From NCBI RefSeq assembly GCF_900109225.1, contig NZ_FNZK01000001.1, positions 248,001 to 312,000 of the forward strand: a stretch of DNA of 64,000 nt, written 5' to 3'. The position numbers and the translations under genes are program-made. Origin of the DNA: Propionispira arboris. Lineage in GTDB: Bacteria > Bacillota > Negativicutes > Selenomonadales > Selenomonadaceae. Shown in pieces: positions 9,131 through 16,451 of this stretch. A model generated the notes under the pieces. The model was not told where the DNA came from. It saw only the letters and a program-made list of their open reading frames with translations, and searched no databases. Position 1 is the stretch's first letter; each line of letters begins with the position of its first letter.

Positions 9131-9190
9131 ACGAAAAAAAAGAGAAACAGAGAAAATCATTGTGATTTTTATTGTTTCTCTTTTTTCGTT
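9131..9190. terminator. Bidirectional terminator between Y1 remnant and XRE gene
   Basis: The arms AACGAAAAAAAAGAGAAACA (9131-9150) and TGTTTCTCTTTTTTCGTT (9173-9190) are complementary apart from two extra A. On the minus strand the stem is followed by a T-rich tract, fitting an intrinsic terminator for the XRE gene that ends at 9190. Confidence 0.6.
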
Positions 9191-9579
9191 CAGAGGTTTT
9201 GATTGTTATTTTTCATATCCGTTAATGTAACTTCTATCGAAGCAAGAATTTTTTTTCGATATGTATCATTTAATTTATAGGTATTACCATTGAAAATAAT
9301 TTCGGCTTGATTAATAATCTTTGCAAGGTCTAGAGAATAAGACGGTTCACTTTCTAAAAAAGAGATGGCGGGATTAGTTTTTGTTTGTTTTTCAAGCAGA
9401 TAATCCGTTGTTACTTCAAAGAAATCAGCAAGCTTCGATGCTTTTTCAAAACTTAATTTTATCGAATCCGTTTCATATTTCACGTATGTAGTTCTTGATA
9501 CATTTAAAATATCGGCTAAATTTTTTTGAGTTAATTTGTTATCAGATCGAAGTTTTCTTAAATTTTCACCAATACTCAT
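9190..9579 (-). CDS. XRE-family transcriptional regulator
   Basis: Residues 5-60 form a Cro/C1-type helix-turn-helix: IGENLRKLRSDNKLTQKNLA, then DILNVSRTTYVKYE, then LADFFEVTTDYLLE. The C-terminal 65 residues are a short oligomerisation-like region with no catalytic motif. It is a small repressor of the kind found beside mobile and TA islands. Two palindromes with the half-site GTGATTT lie 30-120 bases upstream of its start, so autoregulation is likely. It is transcribed leftward from the operator region and ends at a bidirectional terminator. Confidence 0.88.
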   Translation of the reverse strand: MSIGENLRKLRSDNKLTQKNLADILNVSRTTYVKYETDSIKLSFEKASKLADFFEVTTDYLLEKQTKTNPAISFLESEPSYSLDLAKIINQAEIIFNGNTYKLNDTYRKKILASIEVTLTDMKNNNQNL

Positions 9580-9610
9580 AAAATCATTCCCTGTATAAAT
9601 TTTATTTATA

Positions 9611-9625
9611 GTGATTTTAAATCAC
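9611..9625. promoter_or_regulatory. Operator palindrome 1
   Basis: GTGATTTTAAATCAC is a perfect 7-1-7 palindrome 32 bases upstream of the XRE start. The same half-sites recur at 9668-9682. The spacing fits binding of a dimeric XRE repressor, probably the product of the adjacent gene. Confidence 0.65.
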
Positions 9626-9632
9626 AAAATTA

Positions 9633-9661
9633 TTGACATAAGAATTAAACAGATTTATACT
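9633..9661 (+). promoter_or_regulatory. Strong sigma-A type promoter facing right
   Basis: TTGACA (9633-9638), 17 bases, TATACT (9656-9661). The -10 hexamer lies inside the long palindrome 9653-9697, so bound repressor would block it. No rightward gene follows closely. A CGGG/CCCG hairpin with a T-rich tail at 9708-9733 would stop transcription after about 60 bases. Confidence 0.6.
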
Positions 9662-9697
9662 TAATATGTGATTTAAAATCACATATTAAGTATAAAT
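9653..9697. promoter_or_regulatory. Perfect 45-base palindrome containing operator 2
   Basis: Two 22-base arms are exactly complementary around a single central A at 9675. The core GTGATTTAAAATCAC (9668-9682) is the reverse complement of operator 1, and the flanks extend the symmetry through TTAATAT/ATATTAA and ATTTATAC/GTATAAAT. This is much longer than a normal XRE operator and could also fold as a hairpin in RNA. Confidence 0.8.
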
Positions 9698-9740
9698 GAA
9701 ATAGATATCGGGATAGTGCCCGTATTCGTTTTATTCAAAT

Positions 9741-9956
9741 TTATATTTTGCTGCCATCCTCAAAAATGAAAAAACCTTCAAAATCACATTGAAGAACTTT
9801 AGCAATTTGCTGTAGTTCTTTTTCGGTGAAGTTATCTCTATTGAGTTTATTCGTTAGGTTTTGACGAGAGGTATCAAGAATATCAGCTAAATCGGTGATC
9901 GTCATTTTTTTTCGTCTTAGAAGTATTCTTATTTTTTCTGCCATAGATAAAGACAT
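9741..9956 (-). CDS. Small XRE-family DNA-binding protein
   Basis: A 71-residue protein that is essentially one helix-turn-helix domain: AEKIRILLRRKKMTITDLAD, then ILDTSRQNLTNKLNRDNF and ELQQIAKVLQC. This is the Cro-like type. SD AAAGGATGG lies 6 bases before the start. It is transcribed in the same direction as the larger XRE gene downstream, with 161 bases and the two palindromic operators between them, so the pair may form a small regulatory circuit. Confidence 0.85.
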   Translation of the reverse strand: MSLSMAEKIRILLRRKKMTITDLADILDTSRQNLTNKLNRDNFTEKELQQIAKVLQCDFEGFFIFEDGSKI

Positions 9957-10133
9957 GTAGATCCATCCTTTAGATAATATATATACTAATATACACTAAA
10001 AACATAGTATTGACAATTTAAAAATATCTTTAGCAATTATATAGTTTACAAATATGGTTTCATATGATATTATATAATGTATAAAGAAACTAAAAAGTTT
10101 ATTAAAATAAATTTATAATTTAGGAGGCATATT

Positions 10134-10478
10134 ATGTTTAAGAGTAGTTTGTATAAAGCTTTTAATGATTATGTTTTTGAACGAATGGATGATGTTTTAG
10201 ACAGGGCTGACAAACTGGATAAAGACTGCATGCATTACAATAAGGAATTTTATAGGCTGCAAGGTCGTTTATTAGAACTGAGTCGGCAGTTAAATAATGA
10301 GGAGTTATGCACTCTAGTCACTAAAATTGAACCCCTTGTTAACCTGGAACGAGGTCTGTCAGCCGAATGGGCTTATAAAGAAGGTTTACGCGATAGCTAT
10401 CGTATTCAAAGAGAAGTGTCAAAATTTCTAGCTAGTCCCAGAGTTGCTGCCAAACGAAAAGCAACGGAGAAGCAATAA
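10134..10478 (+). CDS. Hypothetical small helical protein
   Basis: A 114-residue charged, largely helical protein (SSLYKAFNDYVFERMDDVLD opening) with no signal peptide or membrane segment and no motif I recognise. SD AGGAGG is 6 bases before the ATG. It is divergent from the small XRE gene, with a 177-base AT-rich gap that contains TATAAT-like sequence at 10073. The Rpn-like gene follows after about 100 bases. Its position suggests a partner or target of the XRE regulators, but nothing in the sequence shows its function. Confidence 0.7.
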   Translation: MFKSSLYKAFNDYVFERMDDVLDRADKLDKDCMHYNKEFYRLQGRLLELSRQLNNEELCTLVTKIEPLVNLERGLSAEWAYKEGLRDSYRIQREVSKFLASPRVAAKRKATEKQ

Positions 10479-10582
10479 GAATGGGAGAGCAACAAATGTT
10501 CTTGAACAGCACTCCAAATTGTTCTATAATATAAACAGAACGTATGATCTTGTTTTGCATAAAAAAGAAGGAAGCGAAGTAC

Positions 10583-11524
10583 GTGGGTGAATTTAAAGAA
10601 TTAACCAGTGATCAAATTTGGAAGAATCTAATTGAAAATTTTTTTGAGGATTTTATGAACTTTTTTGCGGGAGATATTAGTCAAGATATTGCATTTGAGA
10701 ACGGGTTTGAGCGATTGGATAAAGAGTTAGGAGAAATTCTGTTAAATTCAGAAGGGCACGATCGGCGTTGTGATGAATTACTAAAAGTGAAAATGAAGAG
10801 TGGTAGTGGAAAGTGGGTATTCGTGCATTTAGAAGTGCAGGGCTACCGGGATGAAAATTTTGCTGAACGAATGTTCGAATATTATTATAGAATTCGAGAT
10901 CGGTATCATGAAAAAATATACCCATTGGTAATTTATACACATGAAATTGTAACAAATCATCCGGATCATTATAAGGAGACTTTTTACAAAATGTCGCTTG
11001 TCTATAAATATCCAGTTTATAAGATTGTGAAGCAAAAGGAAGCAGATCTGATGAAGCAAGATAATCCATTTGCTTTGGTGGTATTAGCAGGACTTTATAC
11101 ATTAAAGACCAAAAAAAACCAAGATGAGAGATATCGTTTTAAAAAAGAGCTGGTAAAATTACTTACTGAAAAAAAGTGGGAAAAGGAAAAAATAAGAGAT
11201 TTATTTTTGTATATTGATGGTATAATAAAGATAAATGGAGTAGAAAGAAATGAAGAGATCGTCGAGGAATTTCGTGAAAGACTGAAGATAGGGGATGAGG
11301 ACATGAAACTGGATTGGAGCACTTCAAATCTTGCTGTAGAGGCAAGAAAAGAAGGTAAGTTAGTAGGCTGGTCAGAAGGCCGAGTGGAAGGTCGCGCAGA
11401 AGGATTAAATTGTGCTATTGTGGCAATTGATTTATTGAAAAAAAACACGGATGTAGAGACCATAGCTAAAATGAGCGGGATGCCAATAGAAAAAATCAAT
11501 GAATTGAAGAAATCCGTTTTGTAA
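10583..11524 (+). CDS. Rpn/PD-(D/E)XK nuclease family protein (transposase-like)
   Basis: The N-terminal half carries the PD-(D/E)XK pattern of Rpn recombination-promoting nucleases: RRCDELLKV followed by WVFVHLEVQGYRD (E-x-Q core), then YPLVIYTHE. The C-terminal part is helical, with EGRVEGRAEGL repeats and a final KMSGMPIEKINEL segment, as in this family. GTG 10583 has a well-placed SD (AAGGAAG); an in-frame ATG at 10544 has none, so the 313-residue form is more likely. Rpn proteins promote RecA-independent recombination and some belong to phage-defence TA systems. Repeat copy A follows directly. Confidence 0.8.
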   Translation: MGEFKELTSDQIWKNLIENFFEDFMNFFAGDISQDIAFENGFERLDKELGEILLNSEGHDRRCDELLKVKMKSGSGKWVFVHLEVQGYRDENFAERMFEYYYRIRDRYHEKIYPLVIYTHEIVTNHPDHYKETFYKMSLVYKYPVYKIVKQKEADLMKQDNPFALVVLAGLYTLKTKKNQDERYRFKKELVKLLTEKKWEKEKIRDLFLYIDGIIKINGVERNEEIVEEFRERLKIGDEDMKLDWSTSNLAVEARKEGKLVGWSEGRVEGRAEGLNCAIVAIDLLKKNTDVETIAKMSGMPIEKINELKKSVL

Positions 11525-11539
11525 TAAATAGTAAAAAAA

Positions 11540-11666
11540 GTAAGTGCCTGTCATTCTTTTGCAGGCAGTAGAAAGAGACTTGTACTCTTGAAATTGATAA
11601 AATATGACGCATATATTTAAAGCTGTGCAGCTCGTACTGAAATTACGAATTGCACAGCTTTTTTTG
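11540..11666 (+). repeat. Dispersed hairpin repeat, copy A (3' of the Rpn-like gene)
   Basis: First of four related segments of about 95-127 bases. All share GTAGAAAGAG near the left, then TTGAAATTGATAAAATATG and a long hairpin with arms AAAGCTGTGCAGCTCGTA and TACGAATTGCACAGCTTT followed by T's. Copy A also has the small GCCTG/GCAGGC hairpin that precedes the block in copy B. The terminal hairpin is a good intrinsic terminator. Confidence 0.85.
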
Positions 11667-11714
11667 TATTGGGTGCTATTGCTAAAGGACCATGAAATGA
11701 GTTTTTAACAGGGT

Positions 11715-11753
11715 GTATTGACAATACCTTATTTTCGTAATACAATGTATTAC
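11715..11753 (+). promoter_or_regulatory. Promoter and paired operators of the RelBE-like module
   Basis: TTGACA (11718-11723), 17 bases, TACAAT (11741-11746). Two palindromes cover the hexamers: GTATTGACAATAC (11715-11727, around the -35) and GTAATACAATGTATTAC (11737-11753, around the -10). This is the layout expected for autorepression by a ribbon-helix-helix antitoxin. Confidence 0.75.
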
Positions 11754-11766
11754 AGGGGTGATTAAA

Positions 11767-11982
11767 ATGATTTCATTAAGATTAAATGATAGAGATGAAA
11801 GTCTTGTCAAAAACTATGCGGCATTAATGGGAATAAGTGTATCTGAACTTGTCAGAAAATCCGTTATTGAACGTATTGAGGATGAAATAGACCTCAATAC
11901 GTATAATGAAGCAATGGCAGAATATAAGAAAAACCCTGTAACGTATACTCACAAGGAAGTCAGAGCGTTAATAGGCTTATGA
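11767..11982 (+). CDS. RelB/DinJ-like ribbon-helix-helix antitoxin
   Basis: A 71-residue protein starting ISLRLNDRDESLVKNYAALM, then GISVSELVRKSVIERIEDE. The alternating beta strand and two helices match the ribbon-helix-helix DNA-binding fold. The acidic C-terminal half (NEAMAEYKKNP) is the toxin-binding tail. ATG 11767 is 6 bases after AGGGGTG; the in-frame GTG 11758 overlaps this SD. Its stop overlaps the toxin start (ATGA), giving translational coupling. It neutralises the toxin and represses its own promoter. Confidence 0.85.
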   Translation: MISLRLNDRDESLVKNYAALMGISVSELVRKSVIERIEDEIDLNTYNEAMAEYKKNPVTYTHKEVRALIGL

Positions 11983-12248
11983 TCTATACGGTAGAATATA
12001 CGTCTCAAGCTGTTAAAGAATTGAAAAAACTTGACAAGCATACAAAAAGCCTCATATACGGATGGATTGAAAAAAATCTAGTTGGTTGTTGTGACCCACG
12101 CATACATGGAAAAAGTCTTACAGCGAATCGTTCCGGTCAATGGCGTTATCGTGTAGGAGACTATAGGATTATAGCAGAAATAGATGATGATAAAATCATT
12201 ATATTAGTTCTGAGTATTGGGCATAGAAAAGATATATACATTAAATGA
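11979..12248 (+). CDS. RelE/ParE-family toxin
   Basis: An 89-residue basic protein, YTVEYTSQAVKELKKLDKHT at the start and GQWRYRVGDYRIIAEI then VLSIGHRKDIY at the end. These are the RelE/StbE fold elements including the WRYRVGDYRI strand and the C-terminal GHRxxxY. RelE toxins cleave mRNA in the ribosomal A site; the conserved basic and aromatic residues are present, so it is probably active. It overlaps the antitoxin by 4 bases and is followed after about 70 bases by repeat copy B. Confidence 0.9.
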   Translation: MIYTVEYTSQAVKELKKLDKHTKSLIYGWIEKNLVGCCDPRIHGKSLTANRSGQWRYRVGDYRIIAEIDDDKIIILVLSIGHRKDIYIK

Positions 12249-12315
12249 TTGGCTGTATAGGGATATTTATAAGCAGCCAAATGATTTGATTTTAGGAAAA
12301 TTATTGAGAGAAAAG

Positions 12316-12433
12316 TATGTGCCTGCCGTTTTTGCAGGCAGTAGAAAGAGATTTTATTGAAATTGATAAAATATGACGCATATATTTAAAGCTGTGCAGA
12401 TCGTACTGAAATTACGAATTGCACAGCTTTTTT
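12316..12433 (+). repeat. Dispersed hairpin repeat, copy B (3' of RelE-like toxin)
   Basis: Nearly identical to copy A from the GCCTGC/GCAGGC hairpin to the terminator hairpin (AAAGCTGTGCAGATCGTA ... TACGAATTGCACAGCTTTTTT). Short similarity continues downstream of both copies (AAGGACYATGAAATRAGT), so the duplicated unit extends beyond the hairpin. It terminates the relBE-like transcript. Confidence 0.85.
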
Positions 12434-12536
12434 CGTTTGATCGCCATTGAGAAAGGAGTGCATGTTTGTAGTGCAAGGACTATGAAATAAGTGATTCAAA
12501 CGATTTGAGTATTACGTGCATTTATCGTTGCATCGC

Positions 12537-12555
12537 GTATATACATAGTATATAC
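12537..12555. promoter_or_regulatory. Operator of the MazEF-like module
   Basis: GTATATAC-ATA-GTATATAC, two self-palindromic octamers separated by three bases, 32 bases before the antitoxin start. AbrB-fold antitoxins such as MazE bind repeats of this kind, so it is a probable autoregulatory site. Confidence 0.6.
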
Positions 12556-12586
12556 TGAAAGAAAGAGTTTTATGGAGGTACGTTTC

Positions 12587-12835
12587 ATGATTACCACTAT
12601 TTCGAAATGGGGAAACGGGCATGCTATCCGTTTATCAAAAGAATTGATGCAACAAGCAAAGCTCCATCCAAATGATAAAATTAAGATCACGGTTAATGGG
12701 GAAGAAATTATATTGAAAAAAGTTATTCAGACAAAAGCTGAAGCCTTTGACGAAACTTTTAGTGACTATAAAGGTGACTGGAGCTGCACTGAAATCGGTA
12801 TCGGCAGAGTGGTTGGAAATGAGGTTTTCGAATGA
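12587..12835 (+). CDS. MazE/AbrB-fold antitoxin
   Basis: An 82-residue protein: ITTISKWGNGHAIRLSKELM, then KIKITVNGEEIILKKV, is the swapped-hairpin AbrB domain of MazE antitoxins. The C-terminal part (AEAFDETFSDYKGDW) is acidic and would bind the toxin. ATG 12587 follows GGAGG by 7 bases; the ATG at 12572 overlaps the SD and is unlikely. It overlaps mazF by 4 bases. Confidence 0.88.
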   Translation: MITTISKWGNGHAIRLSKELMQQAKLHPNDKIKITVNGEEIILKKVIQTKAEAFDETFSDYKGDWSCTEIGIGRVVGNEVFE

Positions 12836-13167
12836 AATCTGCTCCTTCAGCCGGTGATGTCATTAATCTGAACTTTGATCCACAAAGCGGTATTGAGATA
12901 CAGAAGTACCGTCCAGCGTTAGTTATATCGAACAGTTCTTTTAATCAAAAGACGGGACTTGTTATGGTTTGCCCTATAACTTCAACTCAACGGAATTTTC
13001 CGTTGCATATTAATTTAGATGCTCGGACGAAAACGCATGGAGATATTCTATGTGAACAATTGAAATCATTGGATTATAATGCCCGTGATTGGAAATTTAT
13101 TGAATGTGTTCCAGAAGACATCTTTGATCATGTCTTATTTATTCTAGATAAGATTATTGGAAAATAG
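12832..13167 (+). CDS. MazF/PemK-family endoribonuclease toxin
   Basis: A 111-residue protein with the MazF signature: GDVINLNFDPQSGIEIQKYR, PALVISNSSFN, VMVCPITSTQRNFPLHI and a C-terminal EQLKSLDYNAR. The conserved arginine after the first loop (QKYRPALV) and the T/S of CPITS are in place, so it should cut mRNA at a short sequence. It is coupled to the antitoxin gene by an ATGA overlap. The last 13 codons are partly duplicated at 13457-13501, and repeat copy C follows directly. Confidence 0.92.
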   Translation: MKSAPSAGDVINLNFDPQSGIEIQKYRPALVISNSSFNQKTGLVMVCPITSTQRNFPLHINLDARTKTHGDILCEQLKSLDYNARDWKFIECVPEDIFDHVLFILDKIIGK

Positions 13168-13184
13168 CAAAGATGAAAAATGGC

Positions 13185-13282
13185 GTAGAAAGAGATTTGT
13201 ACTATTGAAATTGATAAAATATGTCGCATATAGTTAAAGCTGTGCAGCTCGTATTGAAATTACGAATTGCACAGCTTTTTGT
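13185..13282 (+). repeat. Dispersed hairpin repeat, copy C (3' of mazF)
   Basis: Shares GTAGAAAGAGATT, ATTGAAATTGATAAAATATG and the terminal hairpin with the other copies, but lacks the small GCCTGC hairpin of A and B. The similarity with copy D begins earlier, within the mazF 3' end, showing that mazF tail plus repeat were duplicated together. Confidence 0.85.
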
Positions 13283-13315
13283 TGGGAAATGAGAAGATTT
13301 TCCATTTATTAAAAA

Positions 13316-13442
13316 CTGTACTTTTTTATTTTAGTGCGTTATAATTAAGATAAGAAAAAAGGTGCTACCCATAAACGGTCAGCCCCGAAAATTTAGCTTA
13401 TGGTAAGCCGCTTAGTTTGCGAGACTGGGGCGGCTGCTTTTT
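13316..13442 (+). ncRNA. Candidate small RNA transcription unit
   Basis: A TATAAT (13340-13345) with a weak TGTACT about 18 bases upstream is followed by a roughly 90-base stretch with no reading frame. It ends in a GC-rich hairpin, AGCCGC (13406-13411) with GCGGCT (13430-13435), and a T-run to 13442. CAGCCCC (13380-13386) can alternatively pair with GGGGCGGCTG, so two folds compete. Similar short conserved non-coding stretches occur near small type I toxins in Firmicutes, but no toxin reading frame is seen here. Confidence 0.4.
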
Positions 13443-13456
13443 AATCCCTTACCTTT

Positions 13457-13501
13457 ATGGTGGGGGCTTTATTTATTTTAGATATGATTATCGAAAAATA
13501 G
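13457..13501 (+). pseudogene. 3' remnant of a second mazF
   Basis: Reads VGALFILDMIIEK and stop. It aligns base by base with the last codons of the upstream mazF (VLFILDKIIGK and stop), with six differences over about 41 bases including the shared AAAATAGCAAAG after the stop. Only the C-terminus survives. It is followed by repeat copy D exactly as mazF is followed by copy C. Confidence 0.75.
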
Positions 13502-13518
13502 CAAAGGCAAAGAATATA

Positions 13519-13611
13519 ATAGAAAGAGATTTTATTGAAATTGATAAAATATGACGCGTATATTTAAAGCTGTGCAGTTCGTAGTGAAATTACGAATTGC
13601 ACAGCTTTTTA
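13519..13611 (+). repeat. Dispersed hairpin repeat, copy D (3' of mazF remnant)
   Basis: Contains AGAAAGAGATTTTATTGAAA, TTGATAAAATATGACGCG and the terminator hairpin (AAAGCTGTGCAGTTCGTA with TACGAATTGCACAGCTTT). In this copy the hairpin arms pair almost perfectly. It lies tail to tail with the minus-strand transporter gene. Confidence 0.85.
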
Positions 13612-13665
13612 GTATACTTAGATTTATGCCACAAGGTATTTATGAATCTGCACACATTAAATGTT

Positions 13666-15084
13666 TTACCATAGACCGATAAATTTCCACCAGGCTCCGC
13701 CGATAACCAGCCAAATCATGACATTGACCGTTGTTATAATGAAGCCGAGCCGCCACCAATCGCTCATGGAAACATAATCAGCTCCATATAAGATCGGAGC
13801 CGCACCACCGCCGTAATGCGTTAATGGGATCATTAGGTTCGACATTGCAGCAAAGGTCAATGCCGCTAACAGTGGCGGGGTGCCAACCACTACGGAAATT
13901 GCGAGAAAGGCTGCGTACATGGCACTGATGTGCGCGGTAACACTGGCAAAGGCATAATGAGAATAAACATAGGCGATAATTAATAATGGAAAAGCTAAAT
14001 ACCAAGAAATACCCGCTCCTTGGATCGCGCCTCCAGCCATTGCAGCCAACCAGGCAATAAAACCAGTTTTGGCAAGAGCCGTGGCTAAGGCGATTAATGA
14101 TCCCATCCAGAACATGGTATCCCAGGCACCTTTTTCATTCAGGACATCTTGCCAGGTCAGAACTTTGGTAAGGAGCATAACGCAGACCGCGAGCATGCCA
14201 ACAACGGTAGCATTTATATTGGTAATACTGCCTGTAGCCCAGAGGATAAGAGCACCGATAAATACTACGGAAACAATTTTTTCGCTGAGACTCATGTTCC
14301 CCAGTCGGCGAAGTTCTTTTTGAGCCATTTCTTTGGCATGAGGCATTTCTTTGATTTCTGGTGGAAAGAGTTTGTAAAGCAGATAAGGCATGAGCAGCAG
14401 TGAAATAAGGCCCGGCACGATTGCCGCCAATGCCCAGCTTCCCCAGCTGACTTCAATGCCGATCGTTTTCGCTGCCAATTCGGCAGCCAATGGATTACCC
14501 GCCATTGCTGTCATAAACATAGCACAGGTAATGGCGTTGGCATGGTATTCGATTTGCATAATATAAGCGCCGAAACGCCGAGCTGTAGGTCCAGGTTTGG
14601 AGTCAAGCGCCAGTGCAAGGCTCTGGATGATCGGGTAGATGATTCCGCCAGCACGGGCTGTACTAGAAGGGGTTGCTGGTGAGATGATGAAATCGCTGAG
14701 TGTAATTGCATAACCAAGTGTCAATGACGATTTGCCAATATAATTGATGATGACAAAAGCTATGCGTTGTCCCAGTCCGCTTTTGATGAAGCCGCGAGCA
14801 AATAAGAAAGCACATATAATCAGCCAGATTGTCGAATTACCATAACCTGCAATGGCATCGTCGACTTTAAGGGTCCCTGACAGGGCGGAAAACGTGATAG
14901 CAATAAAGGCTGAAGCGCCGATCGGCAGCGGCTGAAGAATCAACGCAGCGACTGTTGAGGCAAATATGGCAAATAAATGCCAGGCCTGCGGTGTTAAACC
15001 AGCGGGCACGGGAATAAACCAAATTATGCAGCCGATAAACAGTACGATAAGACCGGCACGCAGCTGTTTGGACATAATAGACAC
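13666..15084 (-). CDS. DASS-family (SLC13/CitT-like) di/tricarboxylate transporter
   Basis: A 472-residue membrane protein with about twelve hydrophobic segments. The SPATPSSTARAGGIIYP segment and the later NLMIPLTHYGGGAAPILYGA are the two SNT-like substrate-binding hairpins of divalent-anion:sodium or anion-exchange (CitT/TtdT-like) transporters. It is 17 bases downstream of the lyase gene and clearly cotranscribed. It therefore probably imports the lyase substrate or exchanges it for the product fumarate or succinate. The start is GTG 15084 or ATG 15075; SD GAAGGAAG lies just before the GTG. Exact substrate unknown. Confidence 0.88.
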   Translation of the reverse strand: MSIMSKQLRAGLIVLFIGCIIWFIPVPAGLTPQAWHLFAIFASTVAALILQPLPIGASAFIAITFSALSGTLKVDDAIAGYGNSTIWLIICAFLFARGFIKSGLGQRIAFVIINYIGKSSLTLGYAITLSDFIISPATPSSTARAGGIIYPIIQSLALALDSKPGPTARRFGAYIMQIEYHANAITCAMFMTAMAGNPLAAELAAKTIGIEVSWGSWALAAIVPGLISLLLMPYLLYKLFPPEIKEMPHAKEMAQKELRRLGNMSLSEKIVSVVFIGALILWATGSITNINATVVGMLAVCVMLLTKVLTWQDVLNEKGAWDTMFWMGSLIALATALAKTGFIAWLAAMAGGAIQGAGISWYLAFPLLIIAYVYSHYAFASVTAHISAMYAAFLAISVVVGTPPLLAALTFAAMSNLMIPLTHYGGGAAPILYGADYVSMSDWWRLGFIITTVNVMIWLVIGGAWWKFIGLW

Positions 15085-15101
15085 ACTTCCTTCAAAAACA
15101 T

Positions 15102-16451
15102 TTATTTTGCGCCGTATTTTTCCAGTACGCGGTCGGCAAACTGTGGAGCCAGACCAATGTAATTATGAGGATCAAGCATATACGTGATTTCTTCATCTGT
15201 AAATTCTTCGCGGACGGTTGGATTATGCTTGAGAGCATTTTCCATTGTGTCTTCTTCTTCATAAGCTTTCATACAAGCTTTGTAGACGATGTCATGTGCA
15301 CTCATGCGGCCAATTTTAGGGGCCATATGCATCATGATGCATTCACTCATCATGAGACCACGCAGCTTGAATAAATTTGCTTCCATATGTTTTGGATAAA
15401 CGATGAGATTTTCAAGGATATCTTCAGATTTTTCTAAGGCAGCGCTCATTAAATGGCAGGCTCGTGGAATTGCTTCCCATTCGGTGAGGAAACAGCCCCA
15501 ATCGCGTTCGTTTTCACTGATCATTGATTCGACAATCGATGGAGCAATGCTTCTAACGGAACGACAGCAAGCGATTACGTTTTCAAGGACCTGTGGATTC
15601 CTTTTATGCGGCATAGTTGAAGAACCGACTTTTCCCATAAAGAATGGTTCTTCGAGTTCGGCGATTTCTGTGCGCTGCAGGGAAAGAATTTCGTGGGCAA
15701 TACGCCCGATCGTTCCGGCACAGATTGCTAAAACACTGGCAAATTCAGCTTGGTTGTCGCGGGCAACATGCCAAGTTATGGTCGGAATATTGAGTTCGAG
15801 AATTTCCATCGTGCGAGCTTGAACTTCAAGCCCTTTTACTTGGTGTGAAGCCAAGGTTCCGACAGCACCAGCGAGCTCACCGACAAATAGACGGTCTTTG
15901 ATTTCTTCAAGGCGTTGAATGTCTCTGCCTAGTTCATCTGCCCAAACAGCAGCTTTATAGCCAAAAGTGATTGGCAGGGCATGGATAACATGCGTTCGTC
16001 CGCACATGATTGTATCGCGGTGTTTTTTTACTTGTTGTAGAACGAATTTTTGGCAGTTCTTCATTTGTTGGAGAATGATTTTATAAGCTTCACGTTCGAT
16101 CAAGACCATACCTGTATCAACAATATCCTGACTGGTTGCACCCCAATGAACGAATTCACTAGCATTGTCGTTGAGAACTTTCTTGAATTCTTTCAATACA
16201 GGAACAATGGTAATCGATGATTTATAATTTTCCCCGATCTGTGGAATATCGAGAAGATCTGCGTTCGCTTTTGCGCAGATTTCATCGGCTTTTTCTTTGG
16301 GAATGACGCCGAGTTCGCCCTGTGCTTTAGCAAGAGCTGCTTCGGTATCTAGAAATTTTTGTACTAGATTTTTATCGCTGAAAACTTCTCTCATTTTGTC
16401 AGTGCTAAATAAGCAACCCCAAACTTCGCTGTCGATTACTGTAGATGCCAT
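15102..16451 (-). CDS. Fumarase/aspartase/ASL-superfamily lyase (adenylosuccinate lyase-like)
   Basis: A 449-residue protein with the superfamily signature GSSTMPHKRNPQ near residue 285 (catalytic serine loop), the HWGATSQDIVDTG region near 140 and GRTHVIHALPITFG near 190. This pattern is shared by adenylosuccinate lyase and 3-carboxy-cis,cis-muconate cycloisomerase. The enzymes cleave a C-N (or C-C ring) bond and usually release fumarate. Pairing with a dicarboxylate transporter and a divergent LysR gene argues for catabolism of an N- or C-substituted succinate rather than purine synthesis. I cannot name the substrate. SD GGGGG lies upstream of the ATG. Confidence 0.85.
   Translation of the reverse strand: MASTVIDSEVWGCLFSTDKMREVFSDKNLVQKFLDTEAALAKAQGELGVIPKEKADEICAKANADLLDIPQIGENYKSSITIVPVLKEFKKVLNDNASEFVHWGATSQDIVDTGMVLIEREAYKIILQQMKNCQKFVLQQVKKHRDTIMCGRTHVIHALPITFGYKAAVWADELGRDIQRLEEIKDRLFVGELAGAVGTLASHQVKGLEVQARTMEILELNIPTITWHVARDNQAEFASVLAICAGTIGRIAHEILSLQRTEIAELEEPFFMGKVGSSTMPHKRNPQVLENVIACCRSVRSIAPSIVESMISENERDWGCFLTEWEAIPRACHLMSAALEKSEDILENLIVYPKHMEANLFKLRGLMMSECIMMHMAPKIGRMSAHDIVYKACMKAYEEEDTMENALKHNPTVREEFTDEEITYMLDPHNYIGLAPQFADRVLEKYGAK

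Noticed and set aside
11540-13611. CRISPR array or true integron
   Set aside because: Repeats are long, few and separated by whole genes, so not CRISPR. No integrase or attC R-box (GTTRRRY) was recognised, so integron is only an analogy.
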